64,000 bases of DNA from Sphingomonas suaedae (GCF_007833215.1 NZ_CP042239.1:1488001-1552000); one strand, 5' to 3'. Positions 16,881-26,580 are shown, counted from the stretch's first letter. Numbers and translations: made by a program. The notes: generated by a model not told the origin, from the letters alone.

Positions 16881-17474
16881 TTAAAATTTTCGCGCTGGCG
16901 ACCGGTCGCGTCGAAACACGATATAGAGCGCGCCCTGCCCCCCGTGCCGGGGATGCGCGCCGCGCACGGCGGCGATCCGATCGGCATGGCGCGATGCCGC
17001 GAGCCAGTCGCGCACTGCCGCCCGGATCGCCCCGCGCGCATGGGGCCGGTCCGACTCTTCACGCGGCGGCTTGCCGGTGATGAGCAGCAGCAGCCGATCG
17101 CCCCGCACGATGGCGCGATCAAGGCCGCGGTCGAGCAACGCATGGGCGCTCGCGAGCGTATGCCCATGCAGGTCCAGCGTGGCGTCGGGCACGACCAGCC
17201 CGCGCGACAGCCGCTTGTCCCACCCGCCGTCCAGCGTGTCGCGCGGCGGCGGCGGCAAGGGCGCCTTCTTAAGTCCCTCTCCTTTAGGGGAGGGGTTGGG
17301 TTGGGGCCTTTCCACACGGACTTCGGTCTCGGTAAGACGCGGACGCGCCACCCCAAGCCCCTCCCCTGAAGAGGCGGGGCCAGCAGGGCGTTTCGCAATC
17401 GGCTTCACGCTTGCGACCACCCGCTGCCACAGCGCCCGCTCCTCCGGCGTGATCGTGCGCGGCGGCCGGGTCAC
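16881..17474 (-). CDS. smr: Smr-domain protein carrying an in-frame repeat insertion
   Basis: The protein has 197 residues. The C-terminal Smr domain has DLHGHTLASAHALLDRGL, LLLITGK and the GGQGALYIVFRR end, as in MutS2/Smr nickase-like proteins; a function in nucleic-acid cleavage is inferred from the family. Residues about 31-69, between the N-terminal segment and the Smr domain, are translated from an inverted repeat. The GTG start at 17474 lies 3 bp after the mltA stop, and the gene is the last of the tim44-mltA-smr operon, an arrangement common in alphaproteobacteria. Confidence 0.88.
   Translation of the reverse strand: MTRPPRTITPEERALWQRVVASVKPIAKRPAGPASSGEGLGVARPRLTETEVRVERPQPNPSPKGEGLKKAPLPPPPRDTLDGGWDKRLSRGLVVPDATLDLHGHTLASAHALLDRGLDRAIVRGDRLLLLITGKPPREESDRPHARGAIRAAVRDWLAASRHADRIAAVRGAHPRHGGQGALYIVFRRDRSPARKF
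17269..17382. repeat. GC-rich inverted repeat inside the smr reading frame
   Basis: The element has the same plan as the copy at 13337-13450: TTAAGTCCCTCTCCTTTAGG at one end, a GGTCTCGGTAAGACGC-type centre, and a CCCCTCCCCTGAAGAGGCGG end. The arms have drifted slightly. It carries no stop codon in the smr frame. Confidence 0.85.
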
Positions 17475-17477
17475 GGC

Positions 17478-18725
17478 TCAATTGCCGGTCAGGCGGGCCA
17501 GCGTCCCCTTGGGCAGCAACAGCCAGGCGGTGCCGCGCGCGGACATGCCGCCCGCGATCGCGCGCGCATCGTCGCCTGCCCCCCAGAAGGTGTCGAAGCG
17601 GTTGGCGCCCTTGATCGCGCCGCCCGTATCCTGCGCCACCCACAGACCGTTGGCGTCCTGTCGATCCATCGACAGGAAGACCGGCGCGCCCAGCGGCACG
17701 AATTTGGGATCGGCGGCGACGCTGGCAAGTCCCGTGACCGGCACGCCCAGCGCGCCCAGCGGGCCCGGCCCGGTCAGCTCGCGAAAGAACACATAGCTCT
17801 TGTTCTCACGCATGATCGCCCGCCCCTGTTCGGGGTTCGCGCGCAGATACGCCATGATGCCCTGCATCGACGCCTGTCCGCGTTCGAGCAGCCCGCGATC
17901 CAGCATCAGCTTGCCGATGCCGGTATAGTCGCGCCCGTTCTGGCTGGCATAGCCGATCCGCATCACCGATCCGTCGGGCTGGCGCAGGCGGCCCGATCCC
18001 TGGATCTGGAGGAAAAACAGCTCCACAGGGTCGGCGGCCCAGGCGATTTCGAGACCGCGATTCGCCAGCGCACCCTGCTCGATCGCGGTGCGGTCATGAT
18101 AGGGGACGAACCGGGTGCCATCCACCCGGCCCCGGATCGACTTGCCCTTCAGCGCGTCGGAAAAGGTGCCGAGATCGACGTCGATCAGATCGGCGGGACG
18201 GCCATAGACCGGAACCTCATAGCCGGGTCGTCGGGTCCGCGATCCCGCGATTTCAGGCTCGTAATAGCCGGTCGCGAACGCCTTGCCGTCGGCAATCTGC
18301 ACCGTTTCGAAATAGCGCGCGAAAAAGGTCGCGGCATCGCGGTCCTGCATCGTGCGCGCGGCGTCGCACGCGGGGCGCCAATCCTCGCCCCGGGTCAGCC
18401 CGGTGGCGTCGGTACGGCGCATCAGCGTCGCGCAGCTGATCTTGAACGCGCCCAGCGCGCGTGCGGCGGCCGCCATGGTGATCGGCAGATCGTCGACCCG
18501 CGGTCCGGCGGTCAATCCCGCCATCGCGGCGGTGGTAGCAGTGGCGGGAGCGGCAGGCGCCGGTGCGGGTGCCAGCGGCGTCGCGGCGACCGGCTGGCGC
18601 ACTGGAATCGAGGTCGATGGACGCGACGGCGGCGGCGCGCCGGTCGCTGGCCGCGAGGCGGGCACGACTCCGGACGAGCAGGCCCCCAACAGCGCGGCGA
18701 GCGCCGCTACCCCCCAAACGCGCAT
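17478..18725 (-). CDS. mltA: membrane-bound lytic murein transglycosylase A
   Basis: The protein has 415 residues from the ATG at 18725 (a GTG at 18731 is the alternative). A lipoprotein signal ends in the lipobox LLGAC, followed by a Pro/Ala/Thr-rich spacer to about residue 70. The MltA domain has GYYEPEIAGS and LFFLQIQGSGRL, and the 3D domain near the end contains the catalytic Asp in WVAQDTGGAIKGANRFDTFWG. The enzyme cuts peptidoglycan to 1,6-anhydro products. It follows the tim44 gene and precedes smr. Confidence 0.95.
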   Translation of the reverse strand: MRVWGVAALAALLGACSSGVVPASRPATGAPPPSRPSTSIPVRQPVAATPLAPAPAPAAPATATTAAMAGLTAGPRVDDLPITMAAAARALGAFKISCATLMRRTDATGLTRGEDWRPACDAARTMQDRDAATFFARYFETVQIADGKAFATGYYEPEIAGSRTRRPGYEVPVYGRPADLIDVDLGTFSDALKGKSIRGRVDGTRFVPYHDRTAIEQGALANRGLEIAWAADPVELFFLQIQGSGRLRQPDGSVMRIGYASQNGRDYTGIGKLMLDRGLLERGQASMQGIMAYLRANPEQGRAIMRENKSYVFFRELTGPGPLGALGVPVTGLASVAADPKFVPLGAPVFLSMDRQDANGLWVAQDTGGAIKGANRFDTFWGAGDDARAIAGGMSARGTAWLLLPKGTLARLTGN

Positions 18726-18753
18726 GGTCACTCCGTTATTGCCGCATCGCGGT

Positions 18754-19407
18754 TCAGGCTTCGTCGGTGTCGCTCAGCTTCCAGTTCGGATCGCCGCTGG
18801 CAAGATCGCGGCTGAATGTCCACACGTCGTGCGTCTCGACCGCGTCGCTCAGCGATCCGGCGATGACGTTGCCGTCCTTGTCGCGGGTGATCGCGGCGAT
18901 ATCGGCGTCGAAGCGCACCGTGATCCGCGCCACGCGACCCTCGACCGAGATTTCGGAGATGGCGGCGCGCTCGATCGAAATCAGGCGATTGTCCAGCGTC
19001 TCGCCCGCTGCCTCGCGCGCGTCGATCGCAGCGACGAAGCTCTCGCGCACCTCGGCCTCGACCAGCCAGTCCAGCGTCTCGCGGTCGCCCTTCCAAAATG
19101 CTTCCAGGATCATGCGATAGGCGGATTTCGCACCCTCCACGAACTGGTTGACGTCGAACGCCGGGTCGGCGGCGATCAGGGCGCGCAGGCCGCCCTCGGC
19201 GCCGGTATCGACAGCGCGCGGGCCGGTTTCGCGGACCTCGGCCGGCATATCGATGGTACGCGGCATCTGCGGCGCGCCGACACGCTCCTCCGCGGGACGC
19301 GGCAGGGGCTGTTCATGCCCCGTGCGTTTGCCCAGCACGGAGTAGAGGCGGAGCGCCAGGAAGGCCGCGATGGCCGCGAACAGGATCACTAGATACACGT
19401 TTGGCAC
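18754..19407 (-). CDS. Tim44-like domain protein (TimA type)
   Basis: The protein has 217 residues. An N-terminal helix (VYLVILFAAIAAFLALRLYSVLG) is followed by a charged linker and the Tim44 domain: FVEGAKSAYRMILEAFWKGD, then a beta-rich end with ITVRFDADIAAI. In mitochondria the Tim44 domain helps protein import; in alphaproteobacteria the TimA protein is membrane-bound and its role is uncertain. Two GTG starts are possible, 19407 (GAGAGG 9 bases upstream) and 19398 (AGAGG 7 bases upstream). It is divergent from secB and heads the operon with mltA and smr. Confidence 0.88.
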   Translation of the reverse strand: MPNVYLVILFAAIAAFLALRLYSVLGKRTGHEQPLPRPAEERVGAPQMPRTIDMPAEVRETGPRAVDTGAEGGLRALIAADPAFDVNQFVEGAKSAYRMILEAFWKGDRETLDWLVEAEVRESFVAAIDAREAAGETLDNRLISIERAAISEISVEGRVARITVRFDADIAAITRDKDGNVIAGSLSDAVETHDVWTFSRDLASGDPNWKLSDTDEA

Positions 19408-19571
19408 CTCTTTCTGCCTCTCACATAGGCAGGATAACGTCAGTATTCAAATCCGGTCGCAGGGACGACGCTCGCCCGTTGAATCCGCTATCCGCCCCTG
19501 CTAGGCGCGGCGGTCATTCGAGCGCGGATCACCGCGACCTAATTCCCAGACTGTAAAGGACCTTTGAGATC

Positions 19572-20084
19572 ATGGATACGCCAGAAAACGCAGCGCCCCA
19601 TGGCGATCCGCTGGCGAACGGCGCCGACACCGCGCCTTCGGTGGGCGTTATCTCGCAATATGTGAAGGATTTCTCGTTCGAGAATCCCAATTCGCCCGCC
19701 ATCTACCAGATTCAGGGCCAGCCCGCTTTCGACGTCCAGTTCAACATCGGCGCCGCCGAAGTCGCTCAGGACGTGCACGAAGTAACGCTGAAGATCGATG
19801 TGCGCGCGCAGATGGAAGACCAGGTCGCGTTCATCGTCGATCTTTCCTATTCGGGCCTGTTCGCGATCCGCAACATTCCCGAAGAGCATCTTCAGCCCTT
19901 TCTTTTGGGCGAAGCGCCGCGCCTGCTCTTTCCGTTCGCGCGCCGCGTGCTGGCCGACGCGGTCCGCGACGGCGGCTTCCCGCCGCTGATGCTGGAGCCG
20001 ATCGATTTCAACGGTCTGTACGAACAGCAGCGCGCGCAGCACGACAGCCAGCTTCAGGCAGGCGGGGAAGCCGGACAGGCGTGA
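19572..20084 (+). CDS. secB: protein-export chaperone SecB
   Basis: The protein has 170 residues. After a variable N-terminus, the family core starts SQYVKDFSFENPNSP and continues with YSGLFAIRNIPEEHLQPFLL and the LLFPFARRVLADAVRDGGFPPL segment, ending in a Gln/Gly tail. SecB holds precursors unfolded and hands them to SecA. The site AAAGGA lies about 10 bases before the ATG. It stands opposite the tim44 operon, as in other alphaproteobacteria. Confidence 0.96.
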   Translation: MDTPENAAPHGDPLANGADTAPSVGVISQYVKDFSFENPNSPAIYQIQGQPAFDVQFNIGAAEVAQDVHEVTLKIDVRAQMEDQVAFIVDLSYSGLFAIRNIPEEHLQPFLLGEAPRLLFPFARRVLADAVRDGGFPPLMLEPIDFNGLYEQQRAQHDSQLQAGGEAGQA

Positions 20085-20109
20085 TCCCGGCGCGCGCGGG
20101 ACCCAATCC

Positions 20110-21672
20110 ATGAACCTGTTCCGCGCGCTCGGCTCGATCGGCGGGCTGACCCTGGTCAGCCGGGTGCTCGGGCTGGTGCGCGATTCGCTGTTCGCGCGCT
20201 ATGTCGGCGCGGGCTTCGCCTCCGACGCCTTCCTGATCGCCTTCCGCCTGCCCAATCTCTTCCGCTCGCTGATGGCGGAGGGGGCGTTCAGCGCCGCCTT
20301 CGTCCCGCTCTTCAGCCGCAAGCTGGGCGAGGCGGAGGGCGATATGAAGCCCGCATTGCGCTTCGCCGAAGAGGCGCTGTCCGTGCTGTTCCCGGTCCTG
20401 CTGGTCTTCACCATCGCGATGGAGATCGCGGCCTTCCCGGTCGTCTGGATGCTGTCGGGCGGGTTCAACGACGTGACGCCCGACCAGTTCGCCTATGCGG
20501 TCGCGCTGTCGCGGATCACCTTTCCCTATCTCTTCTTCATCAGCCTGATGTCGCTGCTCGGCGGTATCCTCAATTCGCTCCACAAATTCTGGGCGAATGC
20601 CGCCGCGCCGATCCTGCTCAACATCTTCGTCATCTCCACCTTGTTGGTCTTCAACGATCCCGATCCGATGGTCACCGCCTGGCGTCAGGCGATTGCGGTG
20701 ATGGTGTCGGGCGCGGCGCAACTGCTCTGGCTCATCATCGCCTGCCGGTTGAACGGCATTGTTCTGAAGCTGCGCCGTCCCCGCCTCAGCCCTGAGGTCA
20801 AACGGTTGCTCCGGCTGATCGGCCCTGCCGCCGCAGGTGCGGGCGCGACGCAGATCAACCTCGTCATCTCCACCGCGCTCGCCGCGTCGCTACTCGCCGA
20901 AGGATCGGTCTCGTACATCTATTATGCCGATCGGCTGAACCAGCTTCCGCTGGGCCTGATCGGCATCGGGCTTGGCACCGTGCTGCTCCCCACCATCGCC
21001 CGCCAGCTGGGCGCAGGCAATGACGGCGCGGCGATGCACACCCAGAATCGCGGCACCGAACTGGCGCTGTTCCTCACCCTGCCCGCCGCCGTCGCGCTGG
21101 TGATTTGCGGCGCACCCATCGTCTCGACGCTGTTCCAGCATGGCGCGTTCGATGCGGAGGATACGCGCAGGACCGCGCAGGCGCTCGCCGCCTTCTCGCT
21201 GGGTCTGCCCGCCTATATCCTGGTCAAGGTGTTGACGCCGGGCTTCTATGCGCGGTCGGACACCCGAACTCCGGTGCGCTTCGCAACGATCGCGATCGGT
21301 ATCAACCTGATTGGGAATCTCGCGCTGATCGTGCCGCTTCAGCATATCGGCCCGCCGCTCGCCACCGCGATCGCCGCCTGGGTGAATGCCGGGCTGTTGT
21401 TTCACGGCCTCGCCAAGCGCGGGCATTTCACGGTCGATGCGCAATTGTCACGCCGCATCTGGCGGCTGGTCGCGGCGGCGCTGGCGATGGGGGGGGTAAT
21501 GTATTTCCTCACCGATCTGTTCACGCCGGACCTTCAGGGAAGCTGGACCGCGCGCGCGCTGTCGATGATGCTACTGGTCGCGGTGGGCGGGATCGTTTAC
21601 GCGGTCGCCTGTTTCGCAACCGGCGCGTTCCGGCGCGAGGATCTCCGGTTCCTGCGCCGCCGCTCCGCCTGA
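20110..21672 (+). CDS. murJ: lipid II flippase MurJ
   Basis: The protein has 520 residues and about fourteen hydrophobic segments. The N-terminus (SIGGLTLVSRVLGLVRDSLFAR, then SDAFLIAFRLPNLFRSLMAEGAFSAAFVP) is diagnostic for MurJ/MviN. MurJ flips lipid II across the inner membrane for peptidoglycan synthesis and is normally essential. It follows secB by 25 bp and precedes trpS by 20 bp. Confidence 0.96.
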   Translation: MNLFRALGSIGGLTLVSRVLGLVRDSLFARYVGAGFASDAFLIAFRLPNLFRSLMAEGAFSAAFVPLFSRKLGEAEGDMKPALRFAEEALSVLFPVLLVFTIAMEIAAFPVVWMLSGGFNDVTPDQFAYAVALSRITFPYLFFISLMSLLGGILNSLHKFWANAAAPILLNIFVISTLLVFNDPDPMVTAWRQAIAVMVSGAAQLLWLIIACRLNGIVLKLRRPRLSPEVKRLLRLIGPAAAGAGATQINLVISTALAASLLAEGSVSYIYYADRLNQLPLGLIGIGLGTVLLPTIARQLGAGNDGAAMHTQNRGTELALFLTLPAAVALVICGAPIVSTLFQHGAFDAEDTRRTAQALAAFSLGLPAYILVKVLTPGFYARSDTRTPVRFATIAIGINLIGNLALIVPLQHIGPPLATAIAAWVNAGLLFHGLAKRGHFTVDAQLSRRIWRLVAAALAMGGVMYFLTDLFTPDLQGSWTARALSMMLLVAVGGIVYAVACFATGAFRREDLRFLRRRSA

Positions 21673-21692
21673 ACCATCGTTAGAGAGCAACC

Positions 21693-22703
21693 ATGCGCGT
21701 CGTTTCCGGCATCAAGCCCACGGGCAACCTTCACCTCGGCAACTATCTCGGCGCGATCAAACAATGGGTCGGGATGCAGGCCGATGTCGAGGCGGCGGGC
21801 GGCGAATCGATGTATTTCATCGCCGACCTCCACGCGCTGACCGAGTGGAGCGAGCCGGCCGCAATCACCGACAGCACGTTCGAGGTGAGCGCGGCGATGA
21901 TTGCCAGCGGCATCGACCCCACCCGCTCGATCCTGTTCAACCAGGCGCGCGTCCCCGCGCATAGCGAACTCGCCTGGCTGCTCAACAATGTCGCGCGCGT
22001 CGGCTGGCTCAACCGCATGACCCAGTTCAAGGACAAGGCGGGCAAGAACCGCGAGGGCGCAAGCGTCGGGCTGTACGACTATCCGGTGCTGATGGCCGCC
22101 GACGTACTGCTCTATCGCGCGACGCACGTGCCCGTCGGCGAGGATCAGAAACAGCATTTGGAGCTGGCGCGCGACATCGCGACCAAGTTCAACCTCGACT
22201 ACAAGACCGACCTGCTGCTCGAACCCGAACCGCTGATCAGCAAGGCCGCGCCGCGGATCATGTCGCTGCGCGATGCGACGCAGAAGATGTCGAAATCGAA
22301 CCCCTCCGACGCGGCGCGGATCAACCTGGTCGACGACGACGACGCGATCGCCCAGAAATTCCGCAAGGCCAAGACCGATCCTGAACCGATGGGTGCGAGC
22401 TGGGAGTCGCTCAAGGACCGGCCCGAGGCAAAGAACCTCGTCACCATCTTCGCCGCGCTCGCCGACCGCACGCCCGACGATGTGGTAGCGGAATATGCCG
22501 GACAGGGTTTCGGCAGCTTCAAGCCCGCGCTCGCCGACCTCGCGGTCGCCAAGCTCGGCCCGATCCGCGACGAGATGGTCCGCCTGATCGCCGACAAGGG
22601 GTCCGTCGACGCGGAGCTGCGCAAGGGCGCCGAACGTGCCGCCAGTCTCGCCGCGCCGTTGCTGCGCGACGTACAGCGGGCGATGGGTCTGCGCGTCGGC
22701 TGA
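21693..22703 (+). CDS. trpS: tryptophanyl-tRNA synthetase
   Basis: The protein has 336 residues, the normal class I TrpRS length. It has [18 protein letters not shown] with the HIGH-like His-Leu-Gly-Asn, [12 protein letters not shown] in the catalytic domain, and KMSKSN. It charges tRNA-Trp. AGAGAGCAACC before the ATG gives a usable ribosome-binding site. Confidence 0.97.
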   Translation: MRVVSGIKPTGNLHLGNYLGAIKQWVGMQADVEAAGGESMYFIADLHALTEWSEPAAITDSTFEVSAAMIASGIDPTRSILFNQARVPAHSELAWLLNNVARVGWLNRMTQFKDKAGKNREGASVGLYDYPVLMAADVLLYRATHVPVGEDQKQHLELARDIATKFNLDYKTDLLLEPEPLISKAAPRIMSLRDATQKMSKSNPSDAARINLVDDDDAIAQKFRKAKTDPEPMGASWESLKDRPEAKNLVTIFAALADRTPDDVVAEYAGQGFGSFKPALADLAVAKLGPIRDEMVRLIADKGSVDAELRKGAERAASLAAPLLRDVQRAMGLRVG

Positions 22704-22778
22704 AGCCATTCCCGGGCACCTCCGGGCCATCAGTGATTGTCACTGGTAGACGACAGTCCTGCTGCTAGTCTGACGGGG

Positions 22779-24362
22779 ATGCGCGCGCTGCTGCCCTTGC
22801 TCGTCCTCGCCACGCCGGCGGTTGCCGCCCAGCGCGCGCCCGTGCCACCCCGTGCGACGCTGACGCAGCTTGAGGTGGCGCATGATCGCTGCAAGGCGAC
22901 GGCGCCCAAGGGAGACCGCTGCCTCGACCTTCAGCTCGCGCTAGCCCGCGCGCTGATCCCGACCGACCCCGATCGCGCGGCAAGGATCGCCGATCAGGCG
23001 CGTCGCGATGTGAACGCGGCGATGGAAGCCCGTACCGCACCGCTGCGGCCGCTGCACGAAAAGGCGGAAGCCGGAACCATCACCCCCGCCGAACAGGCGG
23101 AGATCGACCGGGTTGGTGCGTTGAACGCGCCGCTCTGGCTCGAAATGGCCGATATCGCCGAGATCGAAGGCGATGCCGGAGTCCGCGGCGGCACCGCTTT
23201 TTATCGCATGTCGGCTGCGCGCTATGGCACCGCGGTCTCGATCTGGCGCAACGACGGCACAACGCCTGCCCATATGCGCGCCCAGTTCCGCGCCGCCGCC
23301 AAGCTGATCGATTCCTATATCGACTCGCCCGGCATCGCCGAGGGGCTTCCCCTGGCGCGACAGGCGCTGATCGACGTCACCCGCGCCTATGGCCCCGACG
23401 ATCCGGCGACAGCGCGGATCGTGCTCTCGCTCGCCGACGTGCTCACCGGTATGGGGCAGACAGCCGAGGCCGAACCGCTGTACGACCGCGCGCTCAAAGG
23501 GCTCGCAACGCAGCCGCCCGACGTCCTGCTCGATGCCCGAGCGCGCAAGGCCCGCTTCCTCGCCGCAATGGACCGGACCGAAGCCGCAGAGAAACTGCAC
23601 CGCGCGGTCATCACCGATCTGCTCGACGGCGGGGGCGACCCGGACCGTCTTGTCCGCGCCTATCTCGATCTCACGCCGCTTGTCGATCCCGGCGAAGGGC
23701 TTGCGCTGACCAGCGCCGCGCTCGACCTGCGGCGCAAGCAATTCGGCGACCAGCATGTGCAGACCGCGCGCGCCAAGGTCGCCTATGCCCGCCTGCTCGA
23801 CGGCTATCAGCGCTTCGGGGAAGCCGATACGCTGTGGCGCGAAGCGATCCCCGTTCTGGAGCGTCATCTGCGGCTGACCCACCCGGAAACCGCAACCGCC
23901 TATCTCGACTGGGGTTCCACGCTGCTCGGCGTGCGCGATATCCCCGCTGCCCAAGCGGCGTTCGGCACCGCGCGCAAGGCGTTGCAGGAGGCGTTCGGAA
24001 AGCGGCATCCGCTCGTCGGCCGCGCGATGATGTTCGAAGCGATGGTACTGACGCGCGAGGGCAAGGGGGACCCGTTCGGCATGATGCGGGAGGCGGTCGA
24101 GATCGTCCGTGAGACGCGCGCCGCAACGCATTATGAACGCGTCCAGGCCGAACTCGCCTATGCCGCGATGCTGCTTTACGGGCGCCGCGACGCCGCTGCC
24201 GCGCTCGCTCAGGTGCGCATCGTCACCCGCGCCGGTCTCGAACGTGCCGCGGCCTATCGCGACTTCGGGACAAAGGCTCAGCGGGAGATGCGCGACTTCA
24301 GCGGCATCTTCGCGCTTCAGGTCCGCGCCGCGTGGGAAACGGCGGCGCAGCAGAAACCCTAG
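22779..24362 (+). CDS. secreted TPR-like repeat protein, unknown function
   Basis: The protein has 527 residues from the ATG at 22779, which begins a signal peptide (MRALLPLLVLATPAVAAQ) and has GACGGGG just upstream. The rest is mainly alpha-helical with TPR-like pairs such as LSLADVLTGMGQTAEAEPLYDRALKGL and YARLLDGYQRFGEADTLWREAIPVL, spread over residues 200-430. It is probably a periplasmic scaffold; I know no specific function. Its TAG stop overlaps that of gshA within a shared CTAG. Confidence 0.75.
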   Translation: MRALLPLLVLATPAVAAQRAPVPPRATLTQLEVAHDRCKATAPKGDRCLDLQLALARALIPTDPDRAARIADQARRDVNAAMEARTAPLRPLHEKAEAGTITPAEQAEIDRVGALNAPLWLEMADIAEIEGDAGVRGGTAFYRMSAARYGTAVSIWRNDGTTPAHMRAQFRAAAKLIDSYIDSPGIAEGLPLARQALIDVTRAYGPDDPATARIVLSLADVLTGMGQTAEAEPLYDRALKGLATQPPDVLLDARARKARFLAAMDRTEAAEKLHRAVITDLLDGGGDPDRLVRAYLDLTPLVDPGEGLALTSAALDLRRKQFGDQHVQTARAKVAYARLLDGYQRFGEADTLWREAIPVLERHLRLTHPETATAYLDWGSTLLGVRDIPAAQAAFGTARKALQEAFGKRHPLVGRAMMFEAMVLTREGKGDPFGMMREAVEIVRETRAATHYERVQAELAYAAMLLYGRRDAAAALAQVRIVTRAGLERAAAYRDFGTKAQREMRDFSGIFALQVRAAWETAAQQKP

Positions 24363-25732
24363 AACCGCGTCTCGTCATAGATGCGCGTGACGTCGCCCTG
24401 CCATTCGCCGTGATAGCGATCCAGCAACGCCTGCGCGGGCACCTTGCCGCTCCGTACGATCTCGCGCAGCGGGTCGAGAAAGCCGTTTTCGCTGTCGCCC
24501 GCCGAATTGAAGCGCGCGCGCGCGGTCAGCCCCGCCCCGGCGATCTCGATCACCAGCCCGGCAATGTCGCGCAGCTTGCCGCCACCCGGCAACGGCGCAT
24601 CGAGGCCCAGCCTGGGCACCGAATCGCGCAACGCCTGCCGTCCGGCCATGTCCCAGTCCCTGACCAGGTCCCATACCGCGTCGAGCGCCTGGTTGTCGTA
24701 GAGCAGCCCGACCCACAAAGCCGGCAGCGCGCAGATCCGGCCCCACGGTCCGCCGTCGGCGCCGCGCATTTCGAGGAAGGTCTTGAGCCGCACTTCAGGG
24801 AACGCGGTAGAGAGATGATCCGCCCAATCGTCCATCGTCGGCTTCTCGCCGGGAAGCACCGACAATTCGCCCTTCAGAAAGTCGCGGAAGCTCAGCCCCG
24901 CCGCATCGATATAGCGCCCGTCGCGATAGACGAAGTACATCGGCACATCGAGCGCATAGTCGGCATAGCGTTCATAGCCGAACCCATCCTCGAACACGAA
25001 GGGCAGCATTCCGGTGCGCGCGGGATCGGTGTCCGACCAGATATGCGAGCGATAGGACAGAAACCCGTTGGGCTTGCCATCGGTAAAGGGCGAATTGGCG
25101 AACAGCGCGGTCGCCAGCGGCTGGAGCGCAAGGCCGACGCGGAACTTCTGCGCCATGTCGGCCTCGCTAGCATAATCGAGGTTCACCTGGATGGTGCAGG
25201 TACGCAGCATCATGTCGAGGCCGAGCGACCCGACACGCGGCATATGGTTGAGCATGATGCCATACCGGCCCTTCGGCATGATCGGCAGCTCGGCGCGGCT
25301 CTTGTCCGGCCACATGCCAAGGCCCAGGAAACCAAGGCCCAGCTTCTCGCCCACCGCCTTGACCTGTTCGAGATGGCGACCGGTCTCCGCGCAGGTCTGA
25401 TGCAGATTGTCGAGCGGCGCGCCCGACAGTTCCAGCTGCCCCGCAGGCTCGAGGCTGACATTGCCGTCGGGCCCGGCCAGCGCGATCACCTTGCCCCCCT
25501 CCTCGACCGGCGACCAGCCGAACTGGGTCAGCTCAGCAAGCAGGTCGCGGATCCCGCCCGGCTCGTCATAGGAGGGCGCGTGATTGTCGCCGACGGCATA
25601 GACGAACTTCTCATGCTCGGTGCCGATCCGCCACCGCGCGGCGGGCTTCTCGCCCCCGGCAAAATAATCGAGGAGCATCTGACGGCTCTCGATGACAGGC
25701 GCGTTGCTGTTTGAAACCGTCTTTGTGCTCAT
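24359..25732 (-). CDS. gshA: glutamate-cysteine ligase (plant/alphaproteobacterial type)
   Basis: The protein has 457 residues from the ATG at 25732. The pattern is that of the class shared by alphaproteobacteria and plants: WRIGTEHEKFVY, the SLEPAGQLELSG segment that binds glutamate and ATP, and the MLNHMPRVGSLGLDMMLRTCTIQVNLDY region, with EMRGADGGPWGRI near residue 320. It makes gamma-glutamylcysteine, the first step of glutathione synthesis, and would supply the GST encoded at 12665-13330. It is convergent with the TPR gene. Confidence 0.95.
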   Translation of the reverse strand: MSTKTVSNSNAPVIESRQMLLDYFAGGEKPAARWRIGTEHEKFVYAVGDNHAPSYDEPGGIRDLLAELTQFGWSPVEEGGKVIALAGPDGNVSLEPAGQLELSGAPLDNLHQTCAETGRHLEQVKAVGEKLGLGFLGLGMWPDKSRAELPIMPKGRYGIMLNHMPRVGSLGLDMMLRTCTIQVNLDYASEADMAQKFRVGLALQPLATALFANSPFTDGKPNGFLSYRSHIWSDTDPARTGMLPFVFEDGFGYERYADYALDVPMYFVYRDGRYIDAAGLSFRDFLKGELSVLPGEKPTMDDWADHLSTAFPEVRLKTFLEMRGADGGPWGRICALPALWVGLLYDNQALDAVWDLVRDWDMAGRQALRDSVPRLGLDAPLPGGGKLRDIAGLVIEIAGAGLTARARFNSAGDSENGFLDPLREIVRSGKVPAQALLDRYHGEWQGDVTRIYDETRF

Positions 25733-25804
25733 TGCGGCCATTTAGGGATGCGCGCGCGTCAGCGAAAGAGGGAATGAAATACCCAAATCGGGATGGGAAA
25801 TATC

Positions 25805-25831
25805 AAGTCCTCCCCGGCACGGGGAGGATTT
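25805..25831 (-). terminator. hairpin between rsmE and gshA, terminator or repeat half-site
   Basis: The sequence CCTCCCCG-GCA-CGGGGAGG forms an 8-bp stem flanked by AT-rich bases. It resembles half of the repeat at 9492-9624. It lies just downstream of rsmE on the minus strand, so it may end that transcript. Confidence 0.5.
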
Positions 25832-25836
25832 TATGA

Positions 25837-26580
25837 CTACCAATCCCCCGCCGCCGCCATCCAAAGGCTCACCGCCGCCGCAGCCGCAGTCTCCGCGCGC
25901 AAAATCCGTGGCCCCAGCGAAATCCCCACCCCCTGCGAAACCACCCGGATCGCCTCGCGCTCCTCGGCGTCGAAGCCGCCTTCGGGACCGACCAGGATCG
26001 CCGCCGGGCCGGGATGCGCCTGCATCGCCTCCAGCGCAGGTGCCCCGCCGGTCTCATCGGCAAAGAATAGCGCCCGCCCCGTCGGCCAGTCGCGCAGCAG
26101 CGCCGCCAGCTTCACCGGCTCCACGAGTTGCGGCAGCGCGGTGCGTCCGCATTGCTCCGCCGCCTCGACCATATGCGCGCGCAGCCGGTCGAGGTTGAGC
26201 TTGTCGACCACCGCCCGCCGCGTCAGTACCGGGGCCACGCGCGCCACGCCCAGCTCACATGCCTTTTCGACTACCCAGTCGATGCGCCCCTTCTTGATTG
26301 GCGCGGCGCACAGCCACAGGTCGGGCACCGGCTCGCGCTCGCGAAGCCGCTCGCGCACCTCCAGCGTCACGTCGCGCTTGCGCACTTCGGTCGCCACGCC
26401 CAGCCATTCGCCGGTCTTGTCGTCGAACAGCTTGACCGGATCACCCGCCTTCAGCCGCATCACGCTGGCCAGATAGTGACCTTGTTGTCCATCGATCCGG
26501 CGATGCTCGCCCTCAGTCAATTCCTGCTCGACGAACAGGCGCGGGGTCGATTGCGGGGGCCAGGCGGGGGTGGCGATCAT
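25837..26580 (-). CDS. rsmE: 16S rRNA (uracil-1498-N3)-methyltransferase
   Basis: The protein has 247 residues. A PUA-like N-domain (GHYLASVMRLKAGDPVKLFD) precedes the SPOUT methyltransferase domain with PIKKGRIDWVVEKACELGV and the knot motifs LVGPEGGFDAEE and SLGPRILRAETAA, where S-adenosylmethionine binds. It modifies U1498 at the ribosomal decoding site. Confidence 0.95.
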   Translation of the reverse strand: MIATPAWPPQSTPRLFVEQELTEGEHRRIDGQQGHYLASVMRLKAGDPVKLFDDKTGEWLGVATEVRKRDVTLEVRERLREREPVPDLWLCAAPIKKGRIDWVVEKACELGVARVAPVLTRRAVVDKLNLDRLRAHMVEAAEQCGRTALPQLVEPVKLAALLRDWPTGRALFFADETGGAPALEAMQAHPGPAAILVGPEGGFDAEEREAIRVVSQGVGISLGPRILRAETAAAAAVSLWMAAAGDW

